A stretch of DNA of 64,000 bases from an uncultured delta proteobacterium. Lineage in GTDB: Bacteria > Myxococcota > Myxococcia > Myxococcales > 40CM-4-68-19. Positions 51,668 to 61,693 of this stretch are shown here, piece after piece. Both the position numbers and the translations under genes were made by a program. Numbering within the stretch: position 1 is the first letter of the stretch; each line of letters begins with the position of its first letter. The notes under the pieces were generated by a model. It did not search any database. It was not told the DNA's origin and was given only the letters and a program-made list of their open reading frames with translations. The DNA lies in NCBI GenBank assembly GCA_903911145.1, contig CAIWCD010000046.1, forward strand, positions 62,001 to 126,000. Direction: 5' to 3'.

Positions 51668-51668
<1 letters not shown>
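49428..51668 (-). CDS. S9-family (dipeptidyl peptidase IV-like) serine peptidase
   Basis: A 746-residue enzyme with a seven-bladed propeller (about 1-480) and a C-terminal alpha/beta hydrolase domain. The catalytic Ser lies in GAMGHSFGGYLA, the Asp in HGTADDNVHF and the His in GQTHQFHEP. No signal peptide follows the start at 51668 (MEITGSEMVG), so it should be cytoplasmic, consistent with trimming imported peptides. The start and the POT transporter stop overlap as TGATG. One copy of the dispersed palindromic element encodes residues 9-13. Confidence 0.93.
51631..51644 (+). repeat. dispersed palindromic element at the S9 peptidase start
   Basis: CTTTGAGTGCCAAC, flanked by perfect 7-bp arms CGAGATG / CATCTCG. 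On the gene strand it reads VGTQS, in the same phase as the parE copy. It lies 24-37 bases inside the gene. Confidence 0.85.
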
Positions 51669-53083
<1,415 letters not shown>

Positions 53084-53112
53084 GGAGTGCGATTCATATA
53101 GCGGAGATGTGC

Positions 53113-53964
53113 ATGCTTGATGTTGCGGCGGCGAAGCGGAATCCATTTGCGCCCGGTCTCTTCGCGGGACAGGTCGCGCTGGTAACGGGCGGCGGCACGG
53201 GAATCGGGCTCGCGTGTGCGCGCGAATTTCTCCAGCTCGGCGCGAAGGTGGTCATCGCCAGCCGCAAGCAGGAGAAGCTCGACGCCGCCGTCGCAGAGTT
53301 GCTTGCCGTTGATGCGGGCGTCGATTCGAATCGCGCAGAGCGGCTCCTGGCGCGGGTTTGCGACATTCGCGAGCCCGAGCAGATCAAGCTGCTGGTTGAC
53401 GCCGTGCTCGAGAAGTTCGGCCGCATCGATGTGCTGGTGAACAACGCGGGCGGGCAGTTTCCGATGCCCGCGTCCGAGCTCTCGACGCGCGGGTTCGACG
53501 CGGTGATTCGCAACAACCTCAGCGGCACCTTCTACGTCACGAGAGAAGTCGCGACGCGCGCGATGCTGCCGGCGAAGCAGGGCGCGATCGTCAACGTCAC
53601 GGCGATGGTCTCGCGCGGCTTCCCCGGCATGATGCACACGGGGGCTGCGCGCGCGGGCGTGGAGAACATGACGCAGTCGCTGGCGGTCGAGTGGGCTTAT
53701 GCCGACGTGCGCGTGAACGCGGTTGCGCCGGGGATCATCCGCTCGTCGGGCATGGATCAATATCCGCCCGAACTGGTCGCGGGCAGCGTCACGCGTACGC
53801 CCCAGAAGCGGCTCGGCAGCGTCGAGGAGACCGCGCACGCCATCGTCTATCTTGCGTCGCCTGCAGCGCTCTTCGTCACCGGCGCGGTGCTGCGCATTGA
53901 CGGCGGCGCATCGCTCTGGGGTGATCTCTGGGAGATCCCCGAGCGCGAAGACGGCGTCAACTAG
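53113..53964 (+). CDS. SDR oxidoreductase (trans-2-enoyl-CoA reductase/PECR-like)
   Basis: A 283-residue NAD(P)-dependent short-chain dehydrogenase. The cofactor loop VTGGGTGIGLACAREFLQLGAK and NNAGG are standard. The usual YxxxK position reads MMHTGAARAGVENMT, lacking the Tyr; this is the pattern of the peroxisomal trans-2-enoyl-CoA reductase/2,4-dienoyl-CoA reductase branch, so enoyl-CoA reduction is the best guess. I start at 53113 since GGAG lies six bases before it; an ATG two codons earlier is possible. Divergent from the POT transporter. Confidence 0.82.
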   Translation: MLDVAAAKRNPFAPGLFAGQVALVTGGGTGIGLACAREFLQLGAKVVIASRKQEKLDAAVAELLAVDAGVDSNRAERLLARVCDIREPEQIKLLVDAVLEKFGRIDVLVNNAGGQFPMPASELSTRGFDAVIRNNLSGTFYVTREVATRAMLPAKQGAIVNVTAMVSRGFPGMMHTGAARAGVENMTQSLAVEWAYADVRVNAVAPGIIRSSGMDQYPPELVAGSVTRTPQKRLGSVEETAHAIVYLASPAALFVTGAVLRIDGGASLWGDLWEIPEREDGVN

Positions 53965-53974
53965 CGGACTCGAT

Positions 53975-54847
53975 CTAGGACAGGGTCGTTGCGATCACAC
54001 CCGCCTCGAGCAGCTGGCTCAAGATGCGCGCGGTGTCGATCGGGCTCAGGCCGCAGATGGCGTAGAGATCGTCGAAGCTGACATCTCCGTCGATCTGCGC
54101 GAGCACGAAGCCTGCGCGCGGGTCGAGGTTGAGCCAGATCACCTCGTCCGGCCCGAGAACCACCCGTGGCCTGCTGCGGGTGTGCCCGAGACGGCTTTCG
54201 TACATCTGCAGCAGATTCTCCTCGCAGCGGTCGCGCATCGCCTGCGCGGGTTCGTGTTCAGGATGGCGCGCGAGCACCTTGCTCGCGAGCTCGAGTGCGC
54301 CGCTGAAGTCGTCGAGGTCGAGCAACTCCCCGGCCGCAGTCATCCACAACTCTGCCTCGTCCGAGACGTCGTTGCGGGGCGCGGGCGGCGGCCGATGCAA
54401 CGTCCAGATCGGTGGAGTCGCTGCGGAGCCAGCCGTGGGTTGGGCTTGAGCGCCGATCTCCTCCGGCGGCGGGGGAGGAGATCCTGCACTTCGCGCCCGC
54501 GGTTGGCCTGCTGCAGACTGCATCGGCGAGCGCAACCACGGATGGCGATCGAACGTGCGAAACGCCGCGTGCGCATCAGCGGCGGGTTCGTTGGAGAGCA
54601 CGAGTGGATCGAGCGCCGGCATGTCGTCGAGGGTGATCCCGGCGTCGACGTCGCTGCCCTCTTCCGCCATCTTCGCGTGAATCCTCTCGAGAGCAGAGCG
54701 GAGGAACTCCCGCGCGCGCAGGTTCGTCGGCTCGAGTTGGTAGGCCGCCTCCCACGCGCGCACCGCCTCGACCATCTTGCCGCGACGGTACTGGTCGAGC
54801 CCGTCGAGAAGCAGAGAGGAGAAGCGGCTCGAGTCCTCCTCTGGCAT
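53975..54847 (-). CDS. TPR-like protein of the Hsp70 operon with C-terminal winged-helix-like domain
   Basis: A 290-residue protein, last of the argD/J/Hsp70 operon; its ATG overlaps the Hsp70 stop (TGATG). It has an N-terminal TPR-like helical pair (FSSLLLDGLDQYRRGKMVEAVRAWEAAYQLEP), a Pro-rich linker (about 100-140), a second TPR pair (GELLDLDDFSGALELASKVLARHPEH), and an 80-residue C-terminal domain. The last ends DGDVSFDDLYAICGLSPIDTARILSQLLEAGVIA. That end resembles a small winged helix seen in several myxobacterial proteins. A regulator or adaptor for the neighbouring chaperone is the likely role. Confidence 0.65.
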   Translation of the reverse strand: MPEEDSSRFSSLLLDGLDQYRRGKMVEAVRAWEAAYQLEPTNLRAREFLRSALERIHAKMAEEGSDVDAGITLDDMPALDPLVLSNEPAADAHAAFRTFDRHPWLRSPMQSAAGQPRARSAGSPPPPPEEIGAQAQPTAGSAATPPIWTLHRPPPAPRNDVSDEAELWMTAAGELLDLDDFSGALELASKVLARHPEHEPAQAMRDRCEENLLQMYESRLGHTRSRPRVVLGPDEVIWLNLDPRAGFVLAQIDGDVSFDDLYAICGLSPIDTARILSQLLEAGVIATTLS

Positions 54848-56697
54848 CAACTCTCTCCGGCTGTGGTCTCGATGGTGCGATCGATCGCGCCGCGCAGCGC
54901 CGCGAGCATGCGCTCGAGGCGTTCCACCGAACCGGCGAGCCCCTCGCTCTCCCTCTGCAACAGCTGGATCCGCGCCAGCGCCAGCGCGGCCTGTGCACGC
55001 TGCAGCGCCTCCTGCCCGAGTCCGCTGCCCGCGGCCTGCGCGAGCCGCGGCCAGAGCTCTTCGAACTCCTTGAAGAGCCGCTCCGCCTCCGCCTTGCGCA
55101 CTTCGAACTCCGGATCGGTGCGCTGCGTGAGCAGCCAATCCTCGTTCGCCGCAGCGGCCACGCGGAGCTCTTCCTCGGTCAGCCCGCTCGAGGCGGTCAC
55201 CGTGATGCTCTGCCGCACGCCAGTCTGCGCATCCACCGCCGAGACCGAGACGATTCCATCCGCCGAAATGTCGAACGTGACGCTGATGTCGACCTGCCCA
55301 CGCGGCGCCTCGCGTAGCCCGCTGAGCATGAACTCCCCGAGCAGCTCGTTCTGCGCCGCCAGATCGTTCTCTCCCTGTACGACGGTGATCTTCGCTGAAG
55401 TCTGTCCGTCCTTCACCGTCGTGAAGACGTGGTGCGCCGAGGTCGGCACGGTCGTGTTCTTGTGGATGATGCGAGAGAAATATCCGCCCGCGATCGCGAT
55501 GCCGAGCGAGTGGGGCGTGACGTCGAGCAGCAGCATCTCCTCCTTCGCCGTGCCGCTGATGAGGCTGAAGCCCTGGATGGCCGCGCCGACTGCGACCGCC
55601 TCATCGGGGTTCACCGACTTGCTCGGCTCTTTTCCGAAGAGTCCCTTCACGGCGTCGTGAATGCGCGGCATGCGCGTCTGTCCGCCGACGAGCAGCACAT
55701 CGGCGATGACTGACGCGTGCACCTTGGCGTCGGCCATCACGTTGGCGCAGACGGCGAGCGTGCGCTGGATGAGATCCTCCGCCATTTGCTCAAGCGCCTC
55801 GCGCGTCAGCGTCGCCTGCAGATGCAGCGGTCCTGCCGTCGGCGAGGCCGCGATGAAAGGCAGGTTCACTTCTGTCTGCCGCATCGACGAGAGCTCGCAC
55901 TTCGCCTTCTCCGCCGCGTCGCGCAGCCGCTGCAGCGCCATCTTGTCGCGGCGCAGATCGAGCTGGTGCTTCTCGAGGAAGGATTGCGAGAGCCAGTCGA
56001 TGATCCGGGCGTCGAAGTCCTCGCCGCCGAGCAGCGTGTCACCGCCGGTGGCCATCACTTCGAAGACGCCCTTGAACATGTGCAGCACAGTGAAGTCGAA
56101 CGTGCCGCCGCCGAGATCGAAGATGGCGATCGTCTTTTCATCGAGGCTCTTGCCGAAGCCGTACGCGAGCGCGGCCGAAGTCGGCTCATTGATGATGCGG
56201 ATGACCTCGAGGCCGGCGATGCGCCCGGCGTCCTTGGTCGCGTTGCGCTGCGCATCGTTGAAATACGCGGGCACCGTGATGACCGCCTTGGAGACGCTCT
56301 CTCCGAGGAATGCTTCGGCGTCGAGCCTCAGCTCGGTCAGCACCATCGCGCTGAGTTCGGCGGGCGAGTGCTGCTTGTCTCCGAGCACAACCTGCGGATC
56401 ATCGTGAGCGCCGGCGATCACCGTGTATGGCATCCGCGGCAGCACGTCCTGCAGCGCACGCGAGCTGAACTTGCGACCCATCAGCCGCTTGACCGCCACC
56501 ACCGTGCGTTCCGCGTTGGTGACCGCCTGCCGCCGCGCGAGCTGACCGACGAGGCGCTTGCCGTTCTTCGCAAGGGCGACGACCGAGGGCGTGAGCCGAT
56601 AGCCACTCCGATTGGGAATGACCGTCGGCACGCCGCCGTGCACGATCGCCACGACGGAGTTGGTTGTGCCGAGATCGATTCCGATGACCGGTTCCAC
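54847..56697 (-). CDS. Hsp70/DnaK-family chaperone
   Basis: A 616-residue Hsp70. The nucleotide-binding domain shows [58 protein letters not shown] and [10 protein letters not shown]. The linker is [13 protein letters not shown] and the substrate domain follows. The C-terminal lid is helical and lacks the usual EEVKDK-type tail, so this is a specialised paralogue, not the housekeeping DnaK. The start is a GTG ([10 protein letters not shown]). In M. xanthus the paralogue SglK is needed for social motility; orthology is not shown here. No grpE is adjacent. Confidence 0.93.
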   Translation of the reverse strand: MEPVIGIDLGTTNSVVAIVHGGVPTVIPNRSGYRLTPSVVALAKNGKRLVGQLARRQAVTNAERTVVAVKRLMGRKFSSRALQDVLPRMPYTVIAGAHDDPQVVLGDKQHSPAELSAMVLTELRLDAEAFLGESVSKAVITVPAYFNDAQRNATKDAGRIAGLEVIRIINEPTSAALAYGFGKSLDEKTIAIFDLGGGTFDFTVLHMFKGVFEVMATGGDTLLGGEDFDARIIDWLSQSFLEKHQLDLRRDKMALQRLRDAAEKAKCELSSMRQTEVNLPFIAASPTAGPLHLQATLTREALEQMAEDLIQRTLAVCANVMADAKVHASVIADVLLVGGQTRMPRIHDAVKGLFGKEPSKSVNPDEAVAVGAAIQGFSLISGTAKEEMLLLDVTPHSLGIAIAGGYFSRIIHKNTTVPTSAHHVFTTVKDGQTSAKITVVQGENDLAAQNELLGEFMLSGLREAPRGQVDISVTFDISADGIVSVSAVDAQTGVRQSITVTASSGLTEEELRVAAAANEDWLLTQRTDPEFEVRKAEAERLFKEFEELWPRLAQAAGSGLGQEALQRAQAALALARIQLLQRESEGLAGSVERLERMLAALRGAIDRTIETTAGES

Positions 56698-56759
56698 GAA
56701 GCCTCGCTGCCCGCGCTGGATGGTGAGACTTCCGTTCTACAAAACTTTGCGGCTTGGGA

Positions 56760-57689
56760 TCAGAGCGATTTCATCAACGCGAGCGCTTCAGAGTGATGCG
56801 GCTCGCGCGCAAGGATCAATTGAAGCTGGGCCTTCGCGCGCGGTTTCTGCTTGAGCGCGGCGAACGCGCGGGCGGCGCTGAGGTGGCCATCGAGGTTCAT
56901 CGGCGCGAGCTCGCAGGCCCGCAACGCGAACGTCAGTTGCTGCGCGAAATCGCCGAGCGCGGCGGCGCATCGGGTCGCACCCAGAGCTGCATCAGCCACG
57001 CGGGGATTGAGCTGCAGCGCCGTGGCGTAGAGAGAAAGCGCCTTCGACCAGGCGCGCGCGTCCTCTTGATCTCGCGCGACCGCGAGCGCCGACGCAGCCC
57101 GCAGTTGCACCTGCTCCTTCTCGAGATCATGCAGTCGCTGCACGATCTCCTTGCGCTCCGGATCGAGCTCGCGCGCGCACGTCAGCGCGCTGATGGCGAG
57201 GCCCCGCTGACCTTCGTTGGCGTGCTGGAGCGCCTGCTCGTAGAGCTGTCGGGCCGCGCCGAGCCGGGCGAATCCCTTGGTGCGTAAGAGTCGACTGCGT
57301 CGTTCCTGAACGCGCCTCGACTCATCGGCCTCTGCGGCCTGCCTCGCGAGAATTTGCGTCCGCTCGTTCGGAGAGAACTTCTCCAGGTGGTCGCGATCAT
57401 ACTCGGCGCGAAGACCATCCTCGCAGAGGGTCTGGAAGGCGCGGTTGAGCCGCTGGAACGCGCGCGTGAGCAGCGGCGCGAATCGCCCGAGCTGTTTGCC
57501 GTACCAGGAGTCGGGATGGTAGCGGCGACTCCGTTCAAGATAGGCGCGTCGAATGGTGCGCACGTCCGCGTCTGCGGCCACGCCAAGCAGCGCATAGTGC
57601 GAGAGCGTCGTCTCGCCCGCAGCGAGAGCGTCGAGTTCACTCTGCAGATCTTCCGGCAGCTCGACCGGCGCTGGCTCTCCGGGCGTCAT
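56760..57689 (-). CDS. J-domain protein with TPR-like repeats
   Basis: A 309-residue co-chaperone candidate. The J domain at about residues 26-95 contains HYALLGVAADADVRTIRRAYLERSRRYHPDSW, with the essential HPD motif. The rest is helical with TPR-like units (ARQLYEQALQHANEGQRGLAISALTCARELDP, ALSLYATALQLNPRVADAALGATRCAAALGD). I start at the ATG one codon after a TTG. Six bases separate it from argD, and 62 from the Hsp70 gene. It is the natural partner of that Hsp70. Confidence 0.88.
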   Translation of the reverse strand: MTPGEPAPVELPEDLQSELDALAAGETTLSHYALLGVAADADVRTIRRAYLERSRRYHPDSWYGKQLGRFAPLLTRAFQRLNRAFQTLCEDGLRAEYDRDHLEKFSPNERTQILARQAAEADESRRVQERRSRLLRTKGFARLGAARQLYEQALQHANEGQRGLAISALTCARELDPERKEIVQRLHDLEKEQVQLRAASALAVARDQEDARAWSKALSLYATALQLNPRVADAALGATRCAAALGDFAQQLTFALRACELAPMNLDGHLSAARAFAALKQKPRAKAQLQLILAREPHHSEALALMKSL

Positions 57690-57695
57690 CAACGA

Positions 57696-58886
57696 CTAGA
57701 CCTCCGCGAGCGCGCGGCCCAGCAGCTCGATGCTCTGCGCGATTTCGCTCTCGGAGATCGTCAGCGCAGGCGCGATGCGGATGATCCGCTCGCCGACCGC
57801 GTTGATGAGCAGGCCCAGTTCGCGTGCACGCGCGACCAGTTTGGGCGCGACGTCCTCGTTGAGCAAGAGGCCGCGCCAGAGCCCCATTCCGCGCTCTCCC
57901 GCAACTTTCGTCGAGCGTTGCGCGAGCGACTTCAACCCTTCCGAGAGTTGCTCGCCGCGCGCGCAAACCTGCGCCAGGAGCGGCTCATCGAGCTGTTCCA
58001 TCACGGAGCAGGCTGCGGCCGTCGCGATCGGATTTCCTCCGAACGTCGAAGCGTGCGTGCCCGGCGTCAGGCTCATTGCCAGCGCATCGGTCGCGAGCAG
58101 CGCGCCGAGCGGCAGCCCGCCTGCGATCCCCTTGGCGAGGCTCATCGCGTCGGGCGCGAAGTCGAACCACTGGTGGCAGAAGAGCTTGCCCGTGCGCCCC
58201 ATTCCGGCCTGCACCTCGTCGAGCAGCATCAGCGCGCCGGTCGCGGTGCAGAGCTCGCGCACCTGCTTCAGATAACCCGCCGGCGGCACCAGCACGCCCG
58301 CTTCTCCCTGCACGGGTTCGAGCATCACCGCGCAGGTCTTGTCGTTCACCACCGCGCGAAGCGCCTCGATGTCGCCGAACTTCACGAAGCGAAACCCTGC
58401 TGGCAGCGGCCCGAATCCCTGCTGGTACTTCGGTTGCCCCGTGGCCGCGAGCGCGCCCATCGTGCGGCCGTGGAACGAGTTCTCCATGCAGACGACCTCG
58501 ATCCGCTCAGCGTGCCCCTGCGAGACGTGCCAGTGGCGCGCGAGCTTGATCATCCCTTCATTCGCCTCCGCGCCCGAGTTGCAGAAGAAGACCCGATCGG
58601 CAAACGAGCGGCTCGTGAGCATCTCGGCGAGACGGATCTGCGGTTCGGTGAAGTAGAGATTCGAGCTGTGCCAGATCTTCGCGATCTGCGCGTCCACCGC
58701 GGCCCGCAGCTTCACGTTCGCGTGGCCGAGCGAGATGGTGGCGATGCCGCCGATGCAGTCGAGATACTTCTTTCCATCAGCGTCCCAGACCCACGAGCCT
58801 TCGCCGTGCAGGAGCGCGATCGGCTGCGTGCGGTAGTTCTGGAAGAGGACTTTCTTCGCGCGGCTTTCGAGGTCTTGGTTGGACAT
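57696..58886 (-). CDS. argD: acetylornithine/ornithine-type aminotransferase (ArgD family)
   Basis: A PLP-dependent class III aminotransferase, 396 residues. Key motifs are FCNSGAEANEGMIKLAR, the ENSFHGRTMGALA block, the Asp in LLDEVQAGMGRTG, and the PLP Lys in DAMSLAKGIAGGLPLGA. It most resembles acetylornithine aminotransferase of arginine synthesis, but related omega-aminotransferases cannot be excluded, and no other arg gene is near. It heads the four-gene operon that ends with the Hsp70 genes. Confidence 0.87.
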   Translation of the reverse strand: MSNQDLESRAKKVLFQNYRTQPIALLHGEGSWVWDADGKKYLDCIGGIATISLGHANVKLRAAVDAQIAKIWHSSNLYFTEPQIRLAEMLTSRSFADRVFFCNSGAEANEGMIKLARHWHVSQGHAERIEVVCMENSFHGRTMGALAATGQPKYQQGFGPLPAGFRFVKFGDIEALRAVVNDKTCAVMLEPVQGEAGVLVPPAGYLKQVRELCTATGALMLLDEVQAGMGRTGKLFCHQWFDFAPDAMSLAKGIAGGLPLGALLATDALAMSLTPGTHASTFGGNPIATAAACSVMEQLDEPLLAQVCARGEQLSEGLKSLAQRSTKVAGERGMGLWRGLLLNEDVAPKLVARARELGLLINAVGERIIRIAPALTISESEIAQSIELLGRALAEV

Positions 58887-58966
58887 GGGGCGCGCACCAT
58901 AACAAAGGCTTCTCGCTGCGTGCGAGTAGGCGCGAGCCCCGCACTTGAGGTAGATCGCTCGCGAGC

Positions 58967-59911
58967 ATGGTGCGCAACCTCTCCATCGCAGTACTCGCGA
59001 GCCTCGTCGCCGCGTGCGGGCCGCAGCAGGCGCCGTCGCCGCGCGCGTCCGTCCCTGGCGTCGATCCGCTCAGCGGTGCGCTCTCGACGATCGAAGCGGA
59101 GCTTCCTGCTGCCGATCTTGCGAACGTGCGCGGGCCGGCGGGAACGGTGCTGCTCGGTGCATCACTCGAATCGGCCCGGGTTGTCGGCGGGGCCTCGCCG
59201 GATTGCCAGATGGTTCGCGGTGCGGGCAACATCCAGCAGCCTACGAGCGCGCGGTGCGCTTCTCTGCTCGGTGCCTACGCGACTCTCGAACGGGCTCGCG
59301 GATTCCTTCTCGCGGCGGGGGCCGAATCGCTCGCGCCCGCGCTGGTCGTGGCTGAGCCGCGTTTCGATGCGCACGCAGAGTCCGCTGCCGAGGGCGAGTT
59401 CGGGCCCGGTCTGCACTATGTCGCGCGCCTCGATCTCTTCACGCTGCTCTCCGGTCCGACGGGCGCGCGCATTCCCGCGGGACTCAATCCCGGCGCGGTG
59501 ACGCGCGAGGTTTCCCGTCGCCAGCTTCGCGCGCTCGCCGAGCTGCATCCAGAGGAGGCAGAGGGTCTCGCGCTCTTCCTCGGCGCTGCTGCGTCGGGCG
59601 ATCCCGGATATCTCGCCGGCTCGCAAGCGCTCGGCGATCCGCGCGGTGAGCTCGATCTGTCGCGCCCGCTTCTCGCCGATGCGTCTTCCGCTGCGATCGT
59701 CGCCGGAGCGCTCTGGGCCTGGTCCGACGCATCGGGCGATCCGCTTGGGGCTGCCCGCGCGGCACTCGCCGCTTCGCGTGCACTCGCCTCGGGGCGCGAA
59801 CACGACAGCCCGCTGCTCTCACTGGTTGTCGAGCAGCTCAATGGCTCCGAGCGCGACCAGGCCTGCGCGGTGTTTCGTGCCCACGCGGGTCGTCTGCCCG
59901 CTTGTCCCTGA
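58967..59911 (+). CDS. lipoprotein of unknown function
   Basis: A 314-residue lipoprotein with signal MVRNLSIAVLASLVAAC. The mature protein is mostly helical, Ala-rich, with no recognised domain. It has two parts: a segment with ARGFLLAAGAESLAPALVVAEPRF around 100-130, and a repetitive helical C-terminal half (AEGLALFLGAAASGDPGYLAG). Divergent from argD; 33 bases before the PNPOx-like gene. Confidence 0.6.
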   Translation: MVRNLSIAVLASLVAACGPQQAPSPRASVPGVDPLSGALSTIEAELPAADLANVRGPAGTVLLGASLESARVVGGASPDCQMVRGAGNIQQPTSARCASLLGAYATLERARGFLLAAGAESLAPALVVAEPRFDAHAESAAEGEFGPGLHYVARLDLFTLLSGPTGARIPAGLNPGAVTREVSRRQLRALAELHPEEAEGLALFLGAAASGDPGYLAGSQALGDPRGELDLSRPLLADASSAAIVAGALWAWSDASGDPLGAARAALAASRALASGREHDSPLLSLVVEQLNGSERDQACAVFRAHAGRLPACP

Positions 59912-59944
59912 TCGCCTCGCCACCGTTTTCAAGAGGGAGCGCGC

Positions 59945-60424
59945 ATGAGTTCGCACAACGAAGCAGCCCGCGAGCGGCCGGCGCAGATGCCTGCGGAACT
60001 CGTTCGCCTGCTGCTCGGTGGACAGACCTGCATCGTCGCCACCGTCGATGAACAGCACCGCCCGATGACGACGCTGATGACGTGGGTGGTCGCGCGCGAT
60101 CCGCAGACGATCTCCATCGCGATCGACGTGCGCGGCAAGGCGCTCGCCAACATCCGGCAGAACCCGCAGGTCGCCATTGAGGTGCTCGGCGACGACCTCT
60201 GCTACGGCCTGCGCGGGCACGCGGTGGTGGAGAAGGAGCGCATCGCTGCCGCGCCGTTTCCCTGCGCGCTCGTCGAGCTTCATCTCGAGGAGTGCAAGAA
60301 CCACGGCGCAGAGGGCGTGAAGTTTGTCGGCCCGCGCTATCACTTCGCTCCCGAAAAGCAGCACCGCTCTGCCGTCGAGCAGGCGATCTTCGCGGAGATG
60401 AAGGGCAGCGCTCCGACGATCTGA
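59945..60424 (+). CDS. pyridoxamine 5'-phosphate oxidase-family protein
   Basis: A 159-residue FMN- or F420-binding split-barrel protein. The pattern LLGGQTCIVATVDEQHRPMTTLMTWVVARDPQTISIAIDVRGKALANIRQNPQVAIEVLGDD is that of the PNPOx-like family. It lacks the full PdxH length (about 210), so it is a small flavoenzyme or cofactor-binding protein of unknown substrate. AGAGGGAG precedes the ATG. Confidence 0.8.
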   Translation: MSSHNEAARERPAQMPAELVRLLLGGQTCIVATVDEQHRPMTTLMTWVVARDPQTISIAIDVRGKALANIRQNPQVAIEVLGDDLCYGLRGHAVVEKERIAAAPFPCALVELHLEECKNHGAEGVKFVGPRYHFAPEKQHRSAVEQAIFAEMKGSAPTI

Positions 60425-60436
60425 GCGGCGCCGAGC

Positions 60437-60464
60437 TTGAATCGCGCGCGCGATCGACTATTGT
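60437..60464 (+). promoter_or_regulatory. sigma-70-like promoter for the coiled-coil protein
   Basis: TTGAAT at 60437-60442 and TATTGT at 60459-60464 are separated by 16 bases. They lie 71 bases before the ATG at 60536 and 12 bases after the upstream stop. Each box matches four of six consensus positions. Confidence 0.4.
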
Positions 60465-60535
60465 CCCGCGCCCGCTCACCCCCGCGCCCCGTTTCGGGTC
60501 GCCGCGAGGCGAGCTTTTTCATTGGAGCACGGCTG

Positions 60536-61561
60536 ATGACGGGCATTCTTTTCCTGGTCGCGGTGAGCGCGGCAGTGGCGGCGGTGATCTTCTTTGCGCA
60601 GGCCCGTTCGTCGGGTGCAGCGCTCCTCGCGTTCAAGGACGAGCTCGCGGCCGAGCACAAGTCCACCGAGGGAGATCGGGCGGCGCTGCGCGAGGCGCAG
60701 GCTGAACTCAAGGCCCGCTCGCAGCAACTCGTCGAGCTGCGCGAGAAGCTTGCGGATCAGAAGAAGCGCGGCGAGCAGAAGACGCAGAAGTCGCAGCCGC
60801 GCGCGGCCCGCGAGGCAGAACTCGTCGAGGATCTTGCGCACGCGCGGGAGCTCTCCGAGGAGGCGCAGGCCAGCGCACAGGCGGCTCGCAAGCAGGCTGC
60901 CGAGGCGAAGAGCGCGCTCGCGGCGAAGGAGTCCGAGCTGCGCGCAGCGCAGGAGAAGTTGCGCGAAGTCGCCTCGCGTCCCGCAGCGGTTGCGACGGGG
61001 GATGCCTCGGTCGACGCGCAGAACAACGCCGCGCTCGTCTCGGCGCAGAGCGACGCCCGTCGCGCCGAGGAGAAGGCGCGCGAGGCCCGCGCACGGCTTG
61101 GCGATCTCGACTCGCAGCTGCTCACGCTGCGCGATCGCGAGCAGAAGGCGCGCGACGAAGCGCGCAAGGCGAAGGGCCGCGCGGAGACGAACAACCGCGC
61201 GTTCCTTGTGGCCAAGGGCGAGGCCGAGCTGATCAAGGAGCGTCTCGCGCAGGCTGAGCGGCGCCTCTGGCAGGCAGGCATCGTGCTTCCGGTCCCTGCT
61301 GCTCCCGAGCGCCCGAAGGCCACGGGTCCCGCCGCTGCTGATCGCGTCGCCGAAGCTGCTGCACTCGCGGAGAGTGCCGCTGCGGCAGCTCCCGCGCAGG
61401 AGGTCGCTGCGTCCTCTTCTTCCCATGAGCACACGGAGCCCGCGGCTGCGCCTGCCGAAGAGTCCGCGCCCGTCGAGAATAATGCCGATGGCAGCCCGCA
61501 GGCTGTCAGCCCGCTGCGCCGTCGTCCCGGAGCCACTCCGGCCGAGGCCCCGAAGGCCTGA
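60536..61561 (+). CDS. membrane-anchored coiled-coil protein
   Basis: A 341-residue protein with an N-terminal transmembrane helix (MTGILFLVAVSAAVAAVIFFA). It has a coiled coil of about 220 residues with strong heptad repeats of Ala, Glu, Arg and Lys, and a Pro/Ala/Glu-rich C-terminal tail of about 90. No catalytic motif. I start at 60536 because an earlier TTG lies inside the candidate promoter. Proteins of this shape are common in myxobacteria (chemosensory or structural); no assignment is possible. Confidence 0.65.
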   Translation: MTGILFLVAVSAAVAAVIFFAQARSSGAALLAFKDELAAEHKSTEGDRAALREAQAELKARSQQLVELREKLADQKKRGEQKTQKSQPRAAREAELVEDLAHARELSEEAQASAQAARKQAAEAKSALAAKESELRAAQEKLREVASRPAAVATGDASVDAQNNAALVSAQSDARRAEEKAREARARLGDLDSQLLTLRDREQKARDEARKAKGRAETNNRAFLVAKGEAELIKERLAQAERRLWQAGIVLPVPAAPERPKATGPAAADRVAEAAALAESAAAAAPAQEVAASSSSHEHTEPAAAPAEESAPVENNADGSPQAVSPLRRRPGATPAEAPKA

Positions 61562-61594
61562 GCCGGACTCGACTCACGTTCCGATTCGCATTCG

Positions 61595-61627
61595 CGGCCA
61601 TCGACATCGCAGAGGTGTCGATGGCCG
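61595..61627. terminator. strong hairpin between convergent genes
   Basis: CGGCCATCGACA (61595-61606) pairs perfectly over 12 bp with TGTCGATGGCCG (61616-61627) around a 9-base loop. It sits between the coiled-coil gene and the convergent Kelch-like gene. It lacks a T-run but is long enough to act on both strands. Confidence 0.65.
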
Positions 61628-61693
61628 TCTTGCTTCGCCCACGCTCTCTTCCGAGAGACCGTGCGCGAAGCGCATTGCTGCGCGTGGTGCGCT

